A DNA stretch of 8,934 nucleotides from Candidatus Arcanibacter lacustris (GCA_000970895.1 JYHA01000092.1:1-8934), one strand, 5' to 3'; shown: positions 1 through 6,655, counted from the first letter of the stretch. Notes: generated by a model from the letters alone, not told the origin. Translations and numbers: made by a program.

Positions 1-160
1 AAGCAGGAAGAGTTAAAAGCTAAGATTGAACAAGAGGCCAAAGATAAGGCAGATAAGGAAAAGGCAGCTAAGGAAAAGGCTGCGCAAGAAGATAAGCTAA
101 AGAAAAAGCAGGAAGAGTTAAAAGCTAAGATTGAACAAGAGGCCAAAGATAAGGCAGATA
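1..160 (+). repeat. 105-bp tandem repeat (35-residue Lys/Glu-rich unit)
   Basis: Bases 1-55 recur exactly at 106-160, giving a period of 105 bp, or 35 codons. The shared peptide begins KQEELKAKIEQEAKDK. Between the copies lies a shorter imperfect repetition (KADKEKAAKEKAAQED). The array probably continues to the left of the window. The composition suggests a long charged helix or coiled-coil stalk. Confidence 0.9.
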
Positions 161-3100
161 GTGAAAAGGAAAATCAAGCTAGTAATATTGAACAAGATAA
201 TTTAGAAATTCAGGATCCTTTACAAGAAGTTGTAAATCACGAAATAATAGAACAGTCTCACGAAGTAAATTTTACTTCAGTTAAGTTAGAAGAAGCTTCT
301 ATATTATTAGTCAATGCTACGAACTCAACAGAAACAATCAATAAATCATTAAAAAACAATATATTGACCGAGGTCGATCGACATGTTGATCAAAATATAT
401 TTTCTATTTATAAAGAGAAGCCATTAGAGAAAAACATGCTAGTTGATTTAGATCAAGAAGCAAAGGATCTGATAGCTGCGACTAGAGATAGGCAAAATGC
501 AAAAGCAAGTCTGTTGGAAGAAGCAAGGGCGTTAGAAGAATTAATGAATCATAAAGTGCCAAATGATAACTTCGAAGATGAATATGATCGTAAAATTTCA
601 AATAATAACTATAGGAGTGAAGAATCAGATGCTCTAATTGAAGAATTATCAAAAGAATTAGAAGAATTATCAAAAGAATTCTCAAGTTTATTAGAAGAAA
701 TTGGAACTACAGTTAAACTTGATAATGAAATATTGGATTTATCTTTGGGAGATGGCCAAGGCTTTGATTTGTCTGATGATGAAGGATATCGCGATAATGC
801 TGCTCATAATCAACCTCTTAATGTAGTCTCAGATCTAGATCGATTTTTAGGTGCAAGAAAAATAAAGGATATCTCTTCTACTACGGCAAATGCTTTAAAT
901 GATCAAGAAAATGTCATATCTAACGATTATGAATTATTGCATCATGATGTTACTTTGGATATTACAGCTGTGATGGGGCGACAAAGTGTTGTAGATAGAT
1001 TTGATCAAATTGCTAATGAGCCTCTGGGAAGATTTTTCATTGAGACTTATAGTCCAATTCTAGCTGAATTTGAAAATCTATACAAAAAGAGTCCTCAATT
1101 AAAAATTGCTTGCATTGACGGAGAGCAAGCAGAATTAAATAAAATTGCTGATGATATAAATAAATTATTATCTCAATTAGGTTGGAATCAGCAGAAAATT
1201 GATCAAGTTGATGTTACTAAAGCTAATGGCGATACTCCTACTCATCTTGGTTTTTTAAGAAATGCTATTTTGAAAAATAAGAGTTTGGCTGAAATTGTCG
1301 ATGGCTACACTGATGAAAATTATCGAGAGATCAAAGGTTTGGCCCATAAGTTTTCTGAGCAATTTTATAAAGACTTTAAAAGAATGACAATTGAAGTTGT
1401 AGATCAGAATGGCGAAGTGATTTATGAGAATCTTAGTAAAGAATTCACTGGAGAAGATCCTGAAGCTATTAATGTTTTTTTAAAAGGAACTCTTAATTTA
1501 TCAGATGAGCAGTTAAAGTTTTTAGTTGTTAGACTTAATCAGCGCTCTATAGATAGCGCCGGCGTTGCTTTTATGTCGGGAATTCAAAAAGAAAGAAACA
1601 ATATCTTTCATGTTGAAAATAATGATGGCAAGCTTCAATTAATGTTTGTCGAACATAAAGCTGTTATGCAGCGCAATATAGAAACAGAAGATGGAGATAT
1701 CATAGGAAAAGAGGACTTAAACGAAGTTTCATATCTCATTGATGTTAGAAATTTAATAGCTAATGATGATGGTAGGGAATTTTTAGCTTTACCTACGCAA
1801 AATACCTTTGAAGTAATATATTATAAAGCTTTCATTAATGAAGCTATTGTTACATTGCCAGATTTTATTGCTCCTCTTAAAGTTAAAATAAATTCAATTT
1901 CTGATCTTGATGAATTTCTTCGTACAACAGCTGATACTAATGAAGAATTTGATATTTCATCATATGTTGAGGTTGATCGAGTAAATGCCATCGTTTTTTC
2001 TGATAATAAAAATTTGTTGCATTCATTCGCTAATCTTGCCTATAAATCAGACAGGAGTGGAATGAAGGCTGAATATTTGGGTCATCTTGCAAATATAGAA
2101 GGATATCAAATAGTAAAATTAAGTGTAAATTCAGAAGATGTTATGCTTTTTTTAAAAGATAATAATATTTACATCTCTTATCCAGGAACGCAAAATTTTC
2201 AAGATATCTTCACTGACCTCAATGTTTTATTTACAATTCCTTCTGATTTAGGATTTGAATCAGGGGCTATTCATGTAGGTTTTTACAACTCATTCATCTG
2301 TACTTGGTCAAGAGTTTTAGAATCAATAGATACATATTGTAAGGATAATAATAAAAATATCTTTGATATTAATTTTAGTTTCACAGGTCATAGTAAGGGT
2401 GGGGCTGTAGCAAATATAGCTTATGCAGCTCTTGCTAATCTCTTGTATTCTGAGAATGAGGGGCTGTTTAATCCAGCTAAGCTTAATCTTATGACTTTTG
2501 CTGCTCCTAGAGTGTTTGACAATGAAATGGTTAGTAATTGCCAAAACTTGGGGATTGCTACGAGGGTTTGTCGAGTTGTCAATGATAATGACATCGTACC
2601 TAAGGTTTTATTTGGTTCTCTTGGATACAAACATATGGGTGATTATGTGATGAAAAAATATTCTAAAGAAATTTTTTCGATTAAAGCTCATGTGCTTGGT
2701 AGTTATCATGGGGATAAGTATGTAGAACATATTCATGAATCAAATGGTAATAGGTTTGGTGAATTTGTTTCTAATACATTTGGTGCGTTATCTAGTGTTC
2801 TACCAAAAACAACTGCTAACTTAGCAATCAAAAATCAATTATTTAAGCCAGAAGAAGTGACTGAAAGGTCGTTAGTTGTTTATCAACCAAGTAATAATAA
2901 TCAGCCAATAGCTGAAATTGATCAGTATAGATCTATATATGATGAAACTAAACAAATAGTAGTAAGTTCTTTTATATTAGATTATATAAAACCATATATC
3001 CCTAATGAATATAGATTGTTTATCCGTGAAGAAGTAACTGCAAGGTCATTATTTTATATAAAATCATATCTTGATAAATATCAATCTTTAATAAAACCTG

Positions 3101-3537
3101 CAGAAGTAACTAAATTGTTATTAGATGTTGGTTATAAATATAGGAAAATCAATATTCCACTTATTGAACCTGTTTCTAATAATAATGTTCTAAATTTTCT
3201 ACCAGCTATTGATAAATTAACAAATGATGCAACTTCTTCTTTTGTTTATTCGTTAATAAGTAGTGTTATTTGGCCTTTTAAGAAAATGTATTATCATGAA
3301 GAAGTAAGTGTTTTTAATCGGATATTGTCTGAAAATAGAATAGATGCTTCAATTGATATAATCAACAATCCTAGCGAATTTAAGAGAAAAGTTTTATTAA
3401 AGCTACATCCTGATAAGGGTGGAAATGATGCAGAATTTAAATCAATCCAAAATATAAAAGAGCTATTAAATTCTGATATTAATACAGGGCAGATAATAAT
3501 AGATACTACAAAGTTTGCTCAGAAAAAAAATTCATGA
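1..3537 (+). CDS. Giant lipase class 3 / J-domain protein, 5' truncated by window edge
   Basis: The frame is open from base 1, so this is the C-terminal 1178 residues of a longer protein; the TTG at 364 is not a credible start. Numbering is from base 1. Residues 1-58 are Lys/Glu/Ala-rich tandem repeats of 35-residue period. About 120-300 is acidic and helical, with a heptad doublet (EELSKEL, EELSKEF) at 214-227. About 300-690 is unrecognised. About 700-912 is a class 3 lipase (alpha/beta hydrolase): GTQNFQD at 729, nucleophile elbow GHSKGG with Ser798, TFAAPR at 832, NDNDIVP with Asp864, and His903 (or His897) as the third catalytic residue. About 1105-1157 resembles the second half of a J domain, with HPDKGG at 1136-1141. 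The expected activity is ester or phospholipid hydrolysis. A secreted effector role is inferred from size and architecture; the N-terminus, and any secretion signal, is not visible. It ends beside an A8 run where a second frame continues. Confidence 0.85.
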   Translation, partial: KQEELKAKIEQEAKDKADKEKAAKEKAAQEDKLKKKQEELKAKIEQEAKDKADSEKENQASNIEQDNLEIQDPLQEVVNHEIIEQSHEVNFTSVKLEEASILLVNATNSTETINKSLKNNILTEVDRHVDQNIFSIYKEKPLEKNMLVDLDQEAKDLIAATRDRQNAKASLLEEARALEELMNHKVPNDNFEDEYDRKISNNNYRSEESDALIEELSKELEELSKEFSSLLEEIGTTVKLDNEILDLSLGDGQGFDLSDDEGYRDNAAHNQPLNVVSDLDRFLGARKIKDISSTTANALNDQENVISNDYELLHHDVTLDITAVMGRQSVVDRFDQIANEPLGRFFIETYSPILAEFENLYKKSPQLKIACIDGEQAELNKIADDINKLLSQLGWNQQKIDQVDVTKANGDTPTHLGFLRNAILKNKSLAEIVDGYTDENYREIKGLAHKFSEQFYKDFKRMTIEVVDQNGEVIYENLSKEFTGEDPEAINVFLKGTLNLSDEQLKFLVVRLNQRSIDSAGVAFMSGIQKERNNIFHVENNDGKLQLMFVEHKAVMQRNIETEDGDIIGKEDLNEVSYLIDVRNLIANDDGREFLALPTQNTFEVIYYKAFINEAIVTLPDFIAPLKVKINSISDLDEFLRTTADTNEEFDISSYVEVDRVNAIVFSDNKNLLHSFANLAYKSDRSGMKAEYLGHLANIEGYQIVKLSVNSEDVMLFLKDNNIYISYPGTQNFQDIFTDLNVLFTIPSDLGFESGAIHVGFYNSFICTWSRVLESIDTYCKDNNKNIFDINFSFTGHSKGGAVANIAYAALANLLYSENEGLFNPAKLNLMTFAAPRVFDNEMVSNCQNLGIATRVCRVVNDNDIVPKVLFGSLGYKHMGDYVMKKYSKEIFSIKAHVLGSYHGDKYVEHIHESNGNRFGEFVSNTFGALSSVLPKTTANLAIKNQLFKPEEVTERSLVVYQPSNNNQPIAEIDQYRSIYDETKQIVVSSFILDYIKPYIPNEYRLFIREEVTARSLFYIKSYLDKYQSLIKPAEVTKLLLDVGYKYRKINIPLIEPVSNNNVLNFLPAIDKLTNDATSSFVYSLISSVIWPFKKMYYHEEVSVFNRILSENRIDASIDIINNPSEFKRKVLLKLHPDKGGNDAEFKSIQNIKELLNSDINTGQIIIDTTKFAQKKNS
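640..681 (+). repeat. 21-bp tandem duplication encoding a heptad doublet
   Basis: Two adjacent 21-base units (640-660 and 661-681) differ only at the last base. They encode EELSKEL and EELSKEF, a heptad-sized repeat consistent with a coiled coil inside the giant protein. Confidence 0.8.
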
Positions 3538-4138
3538 AACAAGTATTGGAGTTAAAATATTTGATACAACTTTGGATTCAATAAGGTTGCTTAACAAGCC
3601 AACGTTTGAGAATGGCCATTCAGTAGTAATGGATGCTGTGCAGTTATATAATATGTATTTTGGATCTAATGTAGTAACTATTTCTATTACAGCAAGTGAT
3701 TTTGTATTTAAACTTTATCAAGGGCAATATTATAAAGCTATCTCTTCGCTTCCATTTATTGCTCTTCCATCAATTATCCAATATAGCCTTAAAAATACTG
3801 ATAATAAATATATTGGTCCGATTCTATCTTTGGGCTTTGGCGCATCATTTTTAGCTTACAGTTTTTATAATACTTTAAATAATGCATATTCTCTATACCA
3901 AGAGATTTTTAATAATAACGACGTCAATCCATTAAAAATTGATTATGAGAATAATATTAATTATACATCAGAAATTATATCAAAATCATATGATGATGTA
4001 TCATATGATTGTTGTATAGAGAAAAATAATAACACAAACTCAGATTGTTATAATAACAGAGAAACAATGATATATAATATTGAGATTGAATTGAATGGAA
4101 AAATAAATATCTTTAATATAATAGAACAGGATTTTTGA
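3515..4138 (+). CDS. Hydrophobic C-terminal domain in second frame, likely the frameshifted end of the lipase/J-domain gene
   Basis: I do not recognise this 207-residue frame. It overlaps the end of the giant lipase gene by 23 bases. Its only early start is a TTG at 3515 without a visible ribosome binding site; the first ATG is at 3629 (169 residues), with only weak purines upstream. Two hydrophobic stretches (around AISSLPFIALPSIIQYSL and YIGPILSLGFGASFLAYSF) could be membrane segments. They are followed by an Asn-rich polar tail of about 80 residues with several Cys. The overlap contains eight A's (3523-3530), and one A fewer puts this frame in phase with the upstream gene. My preferred reading is the C-terminal domain of that protein, reached by slippage or separated by a frameshift mutation or sequencing error. 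A separate small membrane protein is less likely because of the poor start. Confidence 0.5.
   Translation: MLRKKIHETSIGVKIFDTTLDSIRLLNKPTFENGHSVVMDAVQLYNMYFGSNVVTISITASDFVFKLYQGQYYKAISSLPFIALPSIIQYSLKNTDNKYIGPILSLGFGASFLAYSFYNTLNNAYSLYQEIFNNNDVNPLKIDYENNINYTSEIISKSYDDVSYDCCIEKNNNTNSDCYNNRETMIYNIEIELNGKINIFNIIEQDF
3523..3530 (+). other. A8 homopolymer at the frame junction
   Basis: Eight consecutive A's lie in the last codons of the 1-3537 frame (CAG AAA AAA AAT TCA TGA). Reading seven A's gives CAG AAA AAA ATT CAT GAA and continues without a stop to 4138. A homopolymer of this length is a typical site for polymerase slippage, for frameshift mutation, or for a base-count error in the assembly. 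Confidence 0.75.
3984..4010 (+). repeat. Perfect 10-bp inverted repeat inside the second frame
   Basis: The arms AATCATATGA (3984-3993) and TCATATGATT (4001-4010) flank a 7-base loop. The eight bases TCATATGA also recur as a direct repeat. It encodes part of the Asp/Ser/Tyr-rich tail (KSYDDVSYD), so it may simply reflect a short coding duplication. Confidence 0.5.
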
Positions 4139-4147
4139 TCGATAAAG

Positions 4148-4164
4148 AAAGATTATCAATCTCT
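4148..4164 (-). terminator. Weak hairpin between convergent genes
   Basis: The arms 4148-4154 and 4158-4164 form a 7-bp stem with a 3-nt loop on the minus strand, counting one G-U pair, followed by CTTTATC. On the plus strand only 5 bp pair cleanly. It lies in the 40-base gap between the two convergent stop codons, where terminators would be expected, but it is weak and lacks a clean U-tract. Confidence 0.3.
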
Positions 4165-4178
4165 TAACGTTATGATTT

Positions 4179-5468
4179 TTATAATTCTACCTTAGTGATA
4201 TTATCATAATTAGTAATTTCTCCATATAAATATTCATTTACAGGATTAATTATATTATTAGAAATGAATTCTACTGGATTCTTACTAAAGTTAATCGCAG
4301 TAGGATAGATATAATCAGCATTGATTATGACTAATCCTCCCACTATAATTCCAGTAATAGCTCCGTTTACAAGGCCAATAACTCCAGATTCCATATATCC
4401 AACAATAGCTGATTCTAATCCCTCGATAAGTAAAGGCGAATAGTAGCAAAAACTACTATTTGATTCATGGCAATAACCGTAGGCTGCGTTATTCAATCCA
4501 CCGGTAATGGCATTTTGTATAATCTTTCCATCACCAAATGATCTAGTAACATATTTGAATTCTCCGCCCAAAGCATATGAATCCATTATTTCATAATTAT
4601 TAGTAGAATGTTTTAATAAATATTCTCTCATATATAGAGAACTAGCTGATGCTAAGGTGCAAATAGCTAAGGACTTTGATGTTAATGTGTTGGGACCAAG
4701 ATAAGGAAAGATAGTTTGTATTGCTGCTAGTTCCATCATAATTAATCCATCAAAAACTACCGCTTTTACTAATGGATCTATGGTAGCTTCTTCATAAAAC
4801 CAATCCACCATATTATGAATAGGATTAGTTACTATAGGAGTAATATATTTGTTATTAATGGCCATAAGTGAGCCAATTATCATGCCATAAGGGGCTTTAT
4901 CTATGCCTTTTTTTGCTCCTTCAATAATAATCGATGCTGCTATTGTAATGTTATAAATAGGAAATTTATCTAAATTGAAATTACTATATAAAATATTATT
5001 GATAGCTCCAAATAATGTTTCATGAATATATTTGGCTGAATATTCATAATTTTTATTTTCTATAATTTGTGTTAACCTTAGATCGCCATTGCTATATTTG
5101 ATAAAATCAAGTAGTGAGGCTCTAGAGATAAATCTAAATGTTCCGCTAATAGCAAAGGAGGTTAACTTTGAATCATCATCGTTGCTTAACCAATATTCTC
5201 TCAAACATACTGAACTAACTGTAGCAATTGTAAAGATACCATATTTTATTCCAACATCAGTTATTGTTGGAGATTCAAAACCAAGATTTTTTGGTGTGAT
5301 TTCTAATAATGGTCTTAGAAACTCTGGTGCAAATGGTTTGCATATTGTTGTAATAGCTGAAATGCTAGCTAATTCTACTAAATGTAATTCACCAATTGCT
5401 GCTCTTATAAATATATCAGTTATTGGGTATGTTTTTGGCTTAGATACTATTGTAGCATTGAATGACAT
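4179..5468 (-). CDS. Hydrophobic protein of unknown family with two tandem ~200-residue units
   Basis: I do not recognise this 429-residue protein. It is built from two diverged copies of one unit, about residues 18-226 and 231-417. The motifs recur in the same order: VELA 31 / MELA 245; LREYWL 89 / MREYLL 280; GTFRFISR 109 / GEFKYVTR 302; NN followed three residues later by Tyr, 157 / 326; IEG 182 / 348; NNKYI..P 205 / NADYIYP 383. The neighbouring 234-residue protein has the same set once. Each unit carries several Gly/Ala/Ile-rich hydrophobic stretches, short and interrupted by Asn or Glu, suggesting membrane-associated or tightly packed helices rather than a classic transporter. No N-terminal signal peptide is evident. 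The ATG at 5468 has AAGGA 10 bases upstream. No convincing own promoter is seen, so it may be read from the gene upstream. Confidence 0.8.
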   Translation of the reverse strand: MSFNATIVSKPKTYPITDIFIRAAIGELHLVELASISAITTICKPFAPEFLRPLLEITPKNLGFESPTITDVGIKYGIFTIATVSSVCLREYWLSNDDDSKLTSFAISGTFRFISRASLLDFIKYSNGDLRLTQIIENKNYEYSAKYIHETLFGAINNILYSNFNLDKFPIYNITIAASIIIEGAKKGIDKAPYGMIIGSLMAINNKYITPIVTNPIHNMVDWFYEEATIDPLVKAVVFDGLIMMELAAIQTIFPYLGPNTLTSKSLAICTLASASSLYMREYLLKHSTNNYEIMDSYALGGEFKYVTRSFGDGKIIQNAITGGLNNAAYGYCHESNSSFCYYSPLLIEGLESAIVGYMESGVIGLVNGAITGIIVGGLVIINADYIYPTAINFSKNPVEFISNNIINPVNEYLYGEITNYDNITKVEL

Positions 5469-5478
5469 TTAAAAAAAA

Positions 5479-5483
5479 TCCTT
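5479..5483 (-). promoter_or_regulatory. Ribosome binding site of the 429-residue protein
   Basis: AAGGA on the minus strand, 10 bases before the ATG at 5468, followed by a T-run. The 234-residue paralogue has nearly the same leader (AAGGA, T-run, short A-run, ATG), which supports both chosen starts. Confidence 0.6.
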
Positions 5484-5498
5484 GAGTTACTATGGTGA

Positions 5499-5534
5499 TT
5501 TACCCCTCATCTAAATTAATAAATGAGAGGTAAA
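5499..5534 (-). terminator. 12-bp stem-loop between the two paralogues
   Basis: The arms 5499-5510 and 5523-5534 pair over 12 bp with a 12-nt loop. On the minus strand the only imperfection is one G-U pair; on the plus strand it is a C-A mismatch, so the structure favours minus-strand RNA. It starts 16 bases after the stop of the 234-residue gene. No U-tract follows, so it may be an intrinsic terminator of weak type, a processing or stability hairpin, or a control element in front of the 429-residue gene. Confidence 0.45.
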
Positions 5535-5550
5535 ATAGAGATAATTGATT

Positions 5551-6255
5551 TTATAGTTCTTTATTATAAATTTGAGTAGAGTCTTCTCCGGAAAAATAAT
5601 TCATCATATTATTAATAGGATATGCTGCTGTATCAGCAACATAATGAATATATTCTCCTGCATAGTCAAAAATTGGATCAACTAAATATTCATAATTAAA
5701 GGTGATTAAAGCCCCAATATATGCGCCAGCAACAAAATCCGTTGTGCCAAAGTTTGTTGAAGTAAGTAGTGACTCTGCTCCTTCAATAATAGCTGGTGAT
5801 ATTTGCATAGTCATGCTTATATTGTAATTATTAGAAATATTGGAATCAACCACATTAGCAGCATAATAAGCCATATTATTTACAGCACCTACAGTAGCTT
5901 TTTTTAATATTTCAGCACCCGTTCCTTTTAGCAACAAGTCTCTTCCACAATATTTAACAATACCACTTGATGCATATGCGAAATATTTACCAAATTCACT
6001 TTCGGAATAATTTATAGTATTTTCATTTAGTAGCTGCTCTCTTACGGAAAATGAAACAGCTGGAACTGCTGTATATACTAATATTTTTGAAGCTACTTGA
6101 AAATAGGTTGCTCCAGCATTATAACCAAGAGCTGAAGCCATTCCTGGATCGTAAATTGCTATAACGGGAATTGTGACTGCTAATTCTACGGCAGCTAATC
6201 CTTCGTTAATAACATTTCTTACAGTATTATCGCTTAATACGTGTGTGTGTGTCAT
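5551..6255 (-). CDS. Hydrophobic protein of unknown family, single-unit paralogue of its neighbour
   Basis: I do not recognise this 234-residue protein, but it is clearly related to each half of the 429-residue protein downstream. Shared motifs in order are VELA 23, VREQLL 71, a G.VKY..R block about 98-105, VGAVNNMAYY 122, IIEGAE 156, NYEYLVDP 187 and a Pro/Asn-rich end closing with GE at 223-224. The middle is rich in Ala, Gly, Val and Ile and could form several membrane-interacting helices; no cleavable signal peptide is evident. The ATG at 6255 has AAGGA 8 bases upstream. Codons 2-5 (ACA CAC ACA CAC) fall in a six-fold dinucleotide repeat. It lies upstream of, and on the same strand as, its paralogue, 82 bases apart, probably as a co-transcribed pair produced by duplication. 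Function is unknown. Confidence 0.8.
   Translation of the reverse strand: MTHTHVLSDNTVRNVINEGLAAVELAVTIPVIAIYDPGMASALGYNAGATYFQVASKILVYTAVPAVSFSVREQLLNENTINYSESEFGKYFAYASSGIVKYCGRDLLLKGTGAEILKKATVGAVNNMAYYAANVVDSNISNNYNISMTMQISPAIIEGAESLLTSTNFGTTDFVAGAYIGALITFNYEYLVDPIFDYAGEYIHYVADTAAYPINNMMNYFSGEDSTQIYNKEL
6241..6252. repeat. (GT)6 dinucleotide repeat just inside the 234-residue gene
   Basis: Six GT units on the plus strand lie immediately after the start codon of the minus-strand gene and encode Thr-His-Thr-His. Gain or loss of one unit would shift the frame. Confidence 0.85.
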
Positions 6256-6263
6256 TTTAAAAA

Positions 6264-6268
6264 TCCTT
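6264..6268 (-). promoter_or_regulatory. Ribosome binding site of the 234-residue protein
   Basis: AAGGA on the minus strand, 8 bases before the ATG at 6255. Its leader resembles that of the 429-residue paralogue. Confidence 0.6.
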
Positions 6269-6289
6269 ATAATTGTTTGTTATATATCA

Positions 6290-6295
6290 ATTATA
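6290..6295 (-). promoter_or_regulatory. Possible -10 element of the 234-residue gene
   Basis: A perfect TATAAT lies on the minus strand 34 bases before the start codon. The hexamer 17 bases upstream (TGATCA) is a poor -35 match, so the call rests on the -10 alone in AT-rich DNA. Confidence 0.3.
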
Positions 6296-6368
6296 CGCAT
6301 GCAAGATACCTGTGATCATTATCATAAATAGAAAATAACCATCTTGTAGATGAGTATAAATAATTCTT

Positions 6369-6397
6369 AAAATTCATTAAAAATTCCAATGAATTTT
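6369..6397. repeat. Perfect 10-bp AT-rich inverted repeat
   Basis: The arms AAAATTCATT (6369-6378) and AATGAATTTT (6388-6397) are perfect complements around a 9-nt loop. A T-rich stretch follows on the plus strand, but no plus-strand gene is seen here. It could be an operator-like palindrome upstream of the 234-residue gene or chance in AT-rich DNA. Confidence 0.45.
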
Positions 6398-6426
6398 GTT
6401 ATGTTGTTTTTGTTTTAGAAAAATTT

Positions 6427-6442
6427 GTTTTAAAAATAAAAC
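6427..6442 (-). terminator. Weak terminator-like hairpin after the short transcription unit
   Basis: A 6-bp stem (GTTTTA / TAAAAC, 4-nt loop) directly follows the stop of the 42-codon frame on the minus strand and is followed by AAATTTTTC. It has one G-C pair, so it is weak, but its place fits the end of a short transcript begun at the promoter near 6650. Confidence 0.3.
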
Positions 6443-6571
6443 TTAGCGCCAAATATAATAGCTACGCTTTATCTTAGAATGAGAGATATTGAGGTGGGTG
6501 TTGCAATTGAAGATCATATTAGTTGTTTGGCTTTGCGTTCCAACGAGACTAACTGATTGCGAAGTTGTCAT
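6443..6571 (-). CDS. Possible 42-residue small protein
   Basis: This short frame starts at an ATG at 6571 with AAGGAG nine bases upstream, the best ribosome binding site in the window, and ends in TAA at 6443. The peptide starts MTTSQSVSLVGTQSQTTN, is polar, ends in a basic SKIKRSYYIWR tail and has no membrane segment. By hand count its DNA is 49 of 129 G+C (38 percent), visibly higher than the flanking AT-rich DNA. A consensus promoter lies upstream on the same strand. I recognise no family. Alternatives are a regulatory RNA containing the hairpin at 6503-6560, a remnant of a larger gene, or a plus-strand frame across the same bases (25 codons from ATG 6479), which lacks comparable signals. 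Confidence 0.35.
   Translation of the reverse strand: MTTSQSVSLVGTQSQTTNMIFNCNTHLNISHSKIKRSYYIWR
6503..6560 (-). ncRNA. Imperfect 58-nt hairpin, candidate small RNA or leader structure
   Basis: On the minus strand the paired segments in order are GCAAT/ATTGC, CA/TG, TTAGT/ACTAA, GTT/AAC and GG/CC, about 17 bp broken by small bulges, closing on a 9-nt loop. It lies inside the 42-codon frame and within a possible transcript of about 230 nt running from the consensus promoter to the weak hairpin at 6427-6442. It matches no RNA family I can name. It could instead be a palindromic repeat element, of the kind scattered in rickettsial genomes. Confidence 0.3.
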
Positions 6572-6655
6572 TTTCTAATGCTCCTTATATTGGATTATAA
6601 TGCTAGATATCAGCAGTTTATTTAAAAAATAATCTTTTCATAATCTAGATTAATA

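Noticed and set aside
364..366. TTG as the start of the giant lipase gene
   Set aside because: The same frame is open back to base 1 and encodes a clear tandem repeat there, so this codon is internal.
1219..1260. Ankyrin-like NGDTPTHL segment in the giant protein
   Set aside because: Only one short resemblance is present, with no following helix pattern and no second repeat.
3295..3537. Complete DnaJ chaperone
   Set aside because: Only a J-domain-like HPD segment is present; the Gly/Phe-rich region and the zinc-finger cysteines of DnaJ are absent.
5089..5472. Plus-strand open frame opposite the 429-residue gene
   Set aside because: It is a mirror of a strongly supported gene on the other strand and has no recognisable domain; the same holds for open frames opposite the lipase gene (482-685, 2323-2544, 2421-2630) and opposite hemA (6988-7251).
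5551..5565. C-terminal KEL of the 234-residue protein as an ER-retention signal
   Set aside because: The end is NKEL, not KDEL or HDEL, and the paralogue ends in KVEL; there is no reason to assume passage through a host ER.
6314..6323. Half of a Fur-box-like sequence (GATAATGATC on the minus strand)
   Set aside because: Only about half of the 19-bp consensus is matched, and such AT-rich words arise easily here.
6479..6556. 25-codon plus-strand frame in the intergenic region
   Set aside because: It has no ribosome binding site or promoter, while the opposite strand has both.
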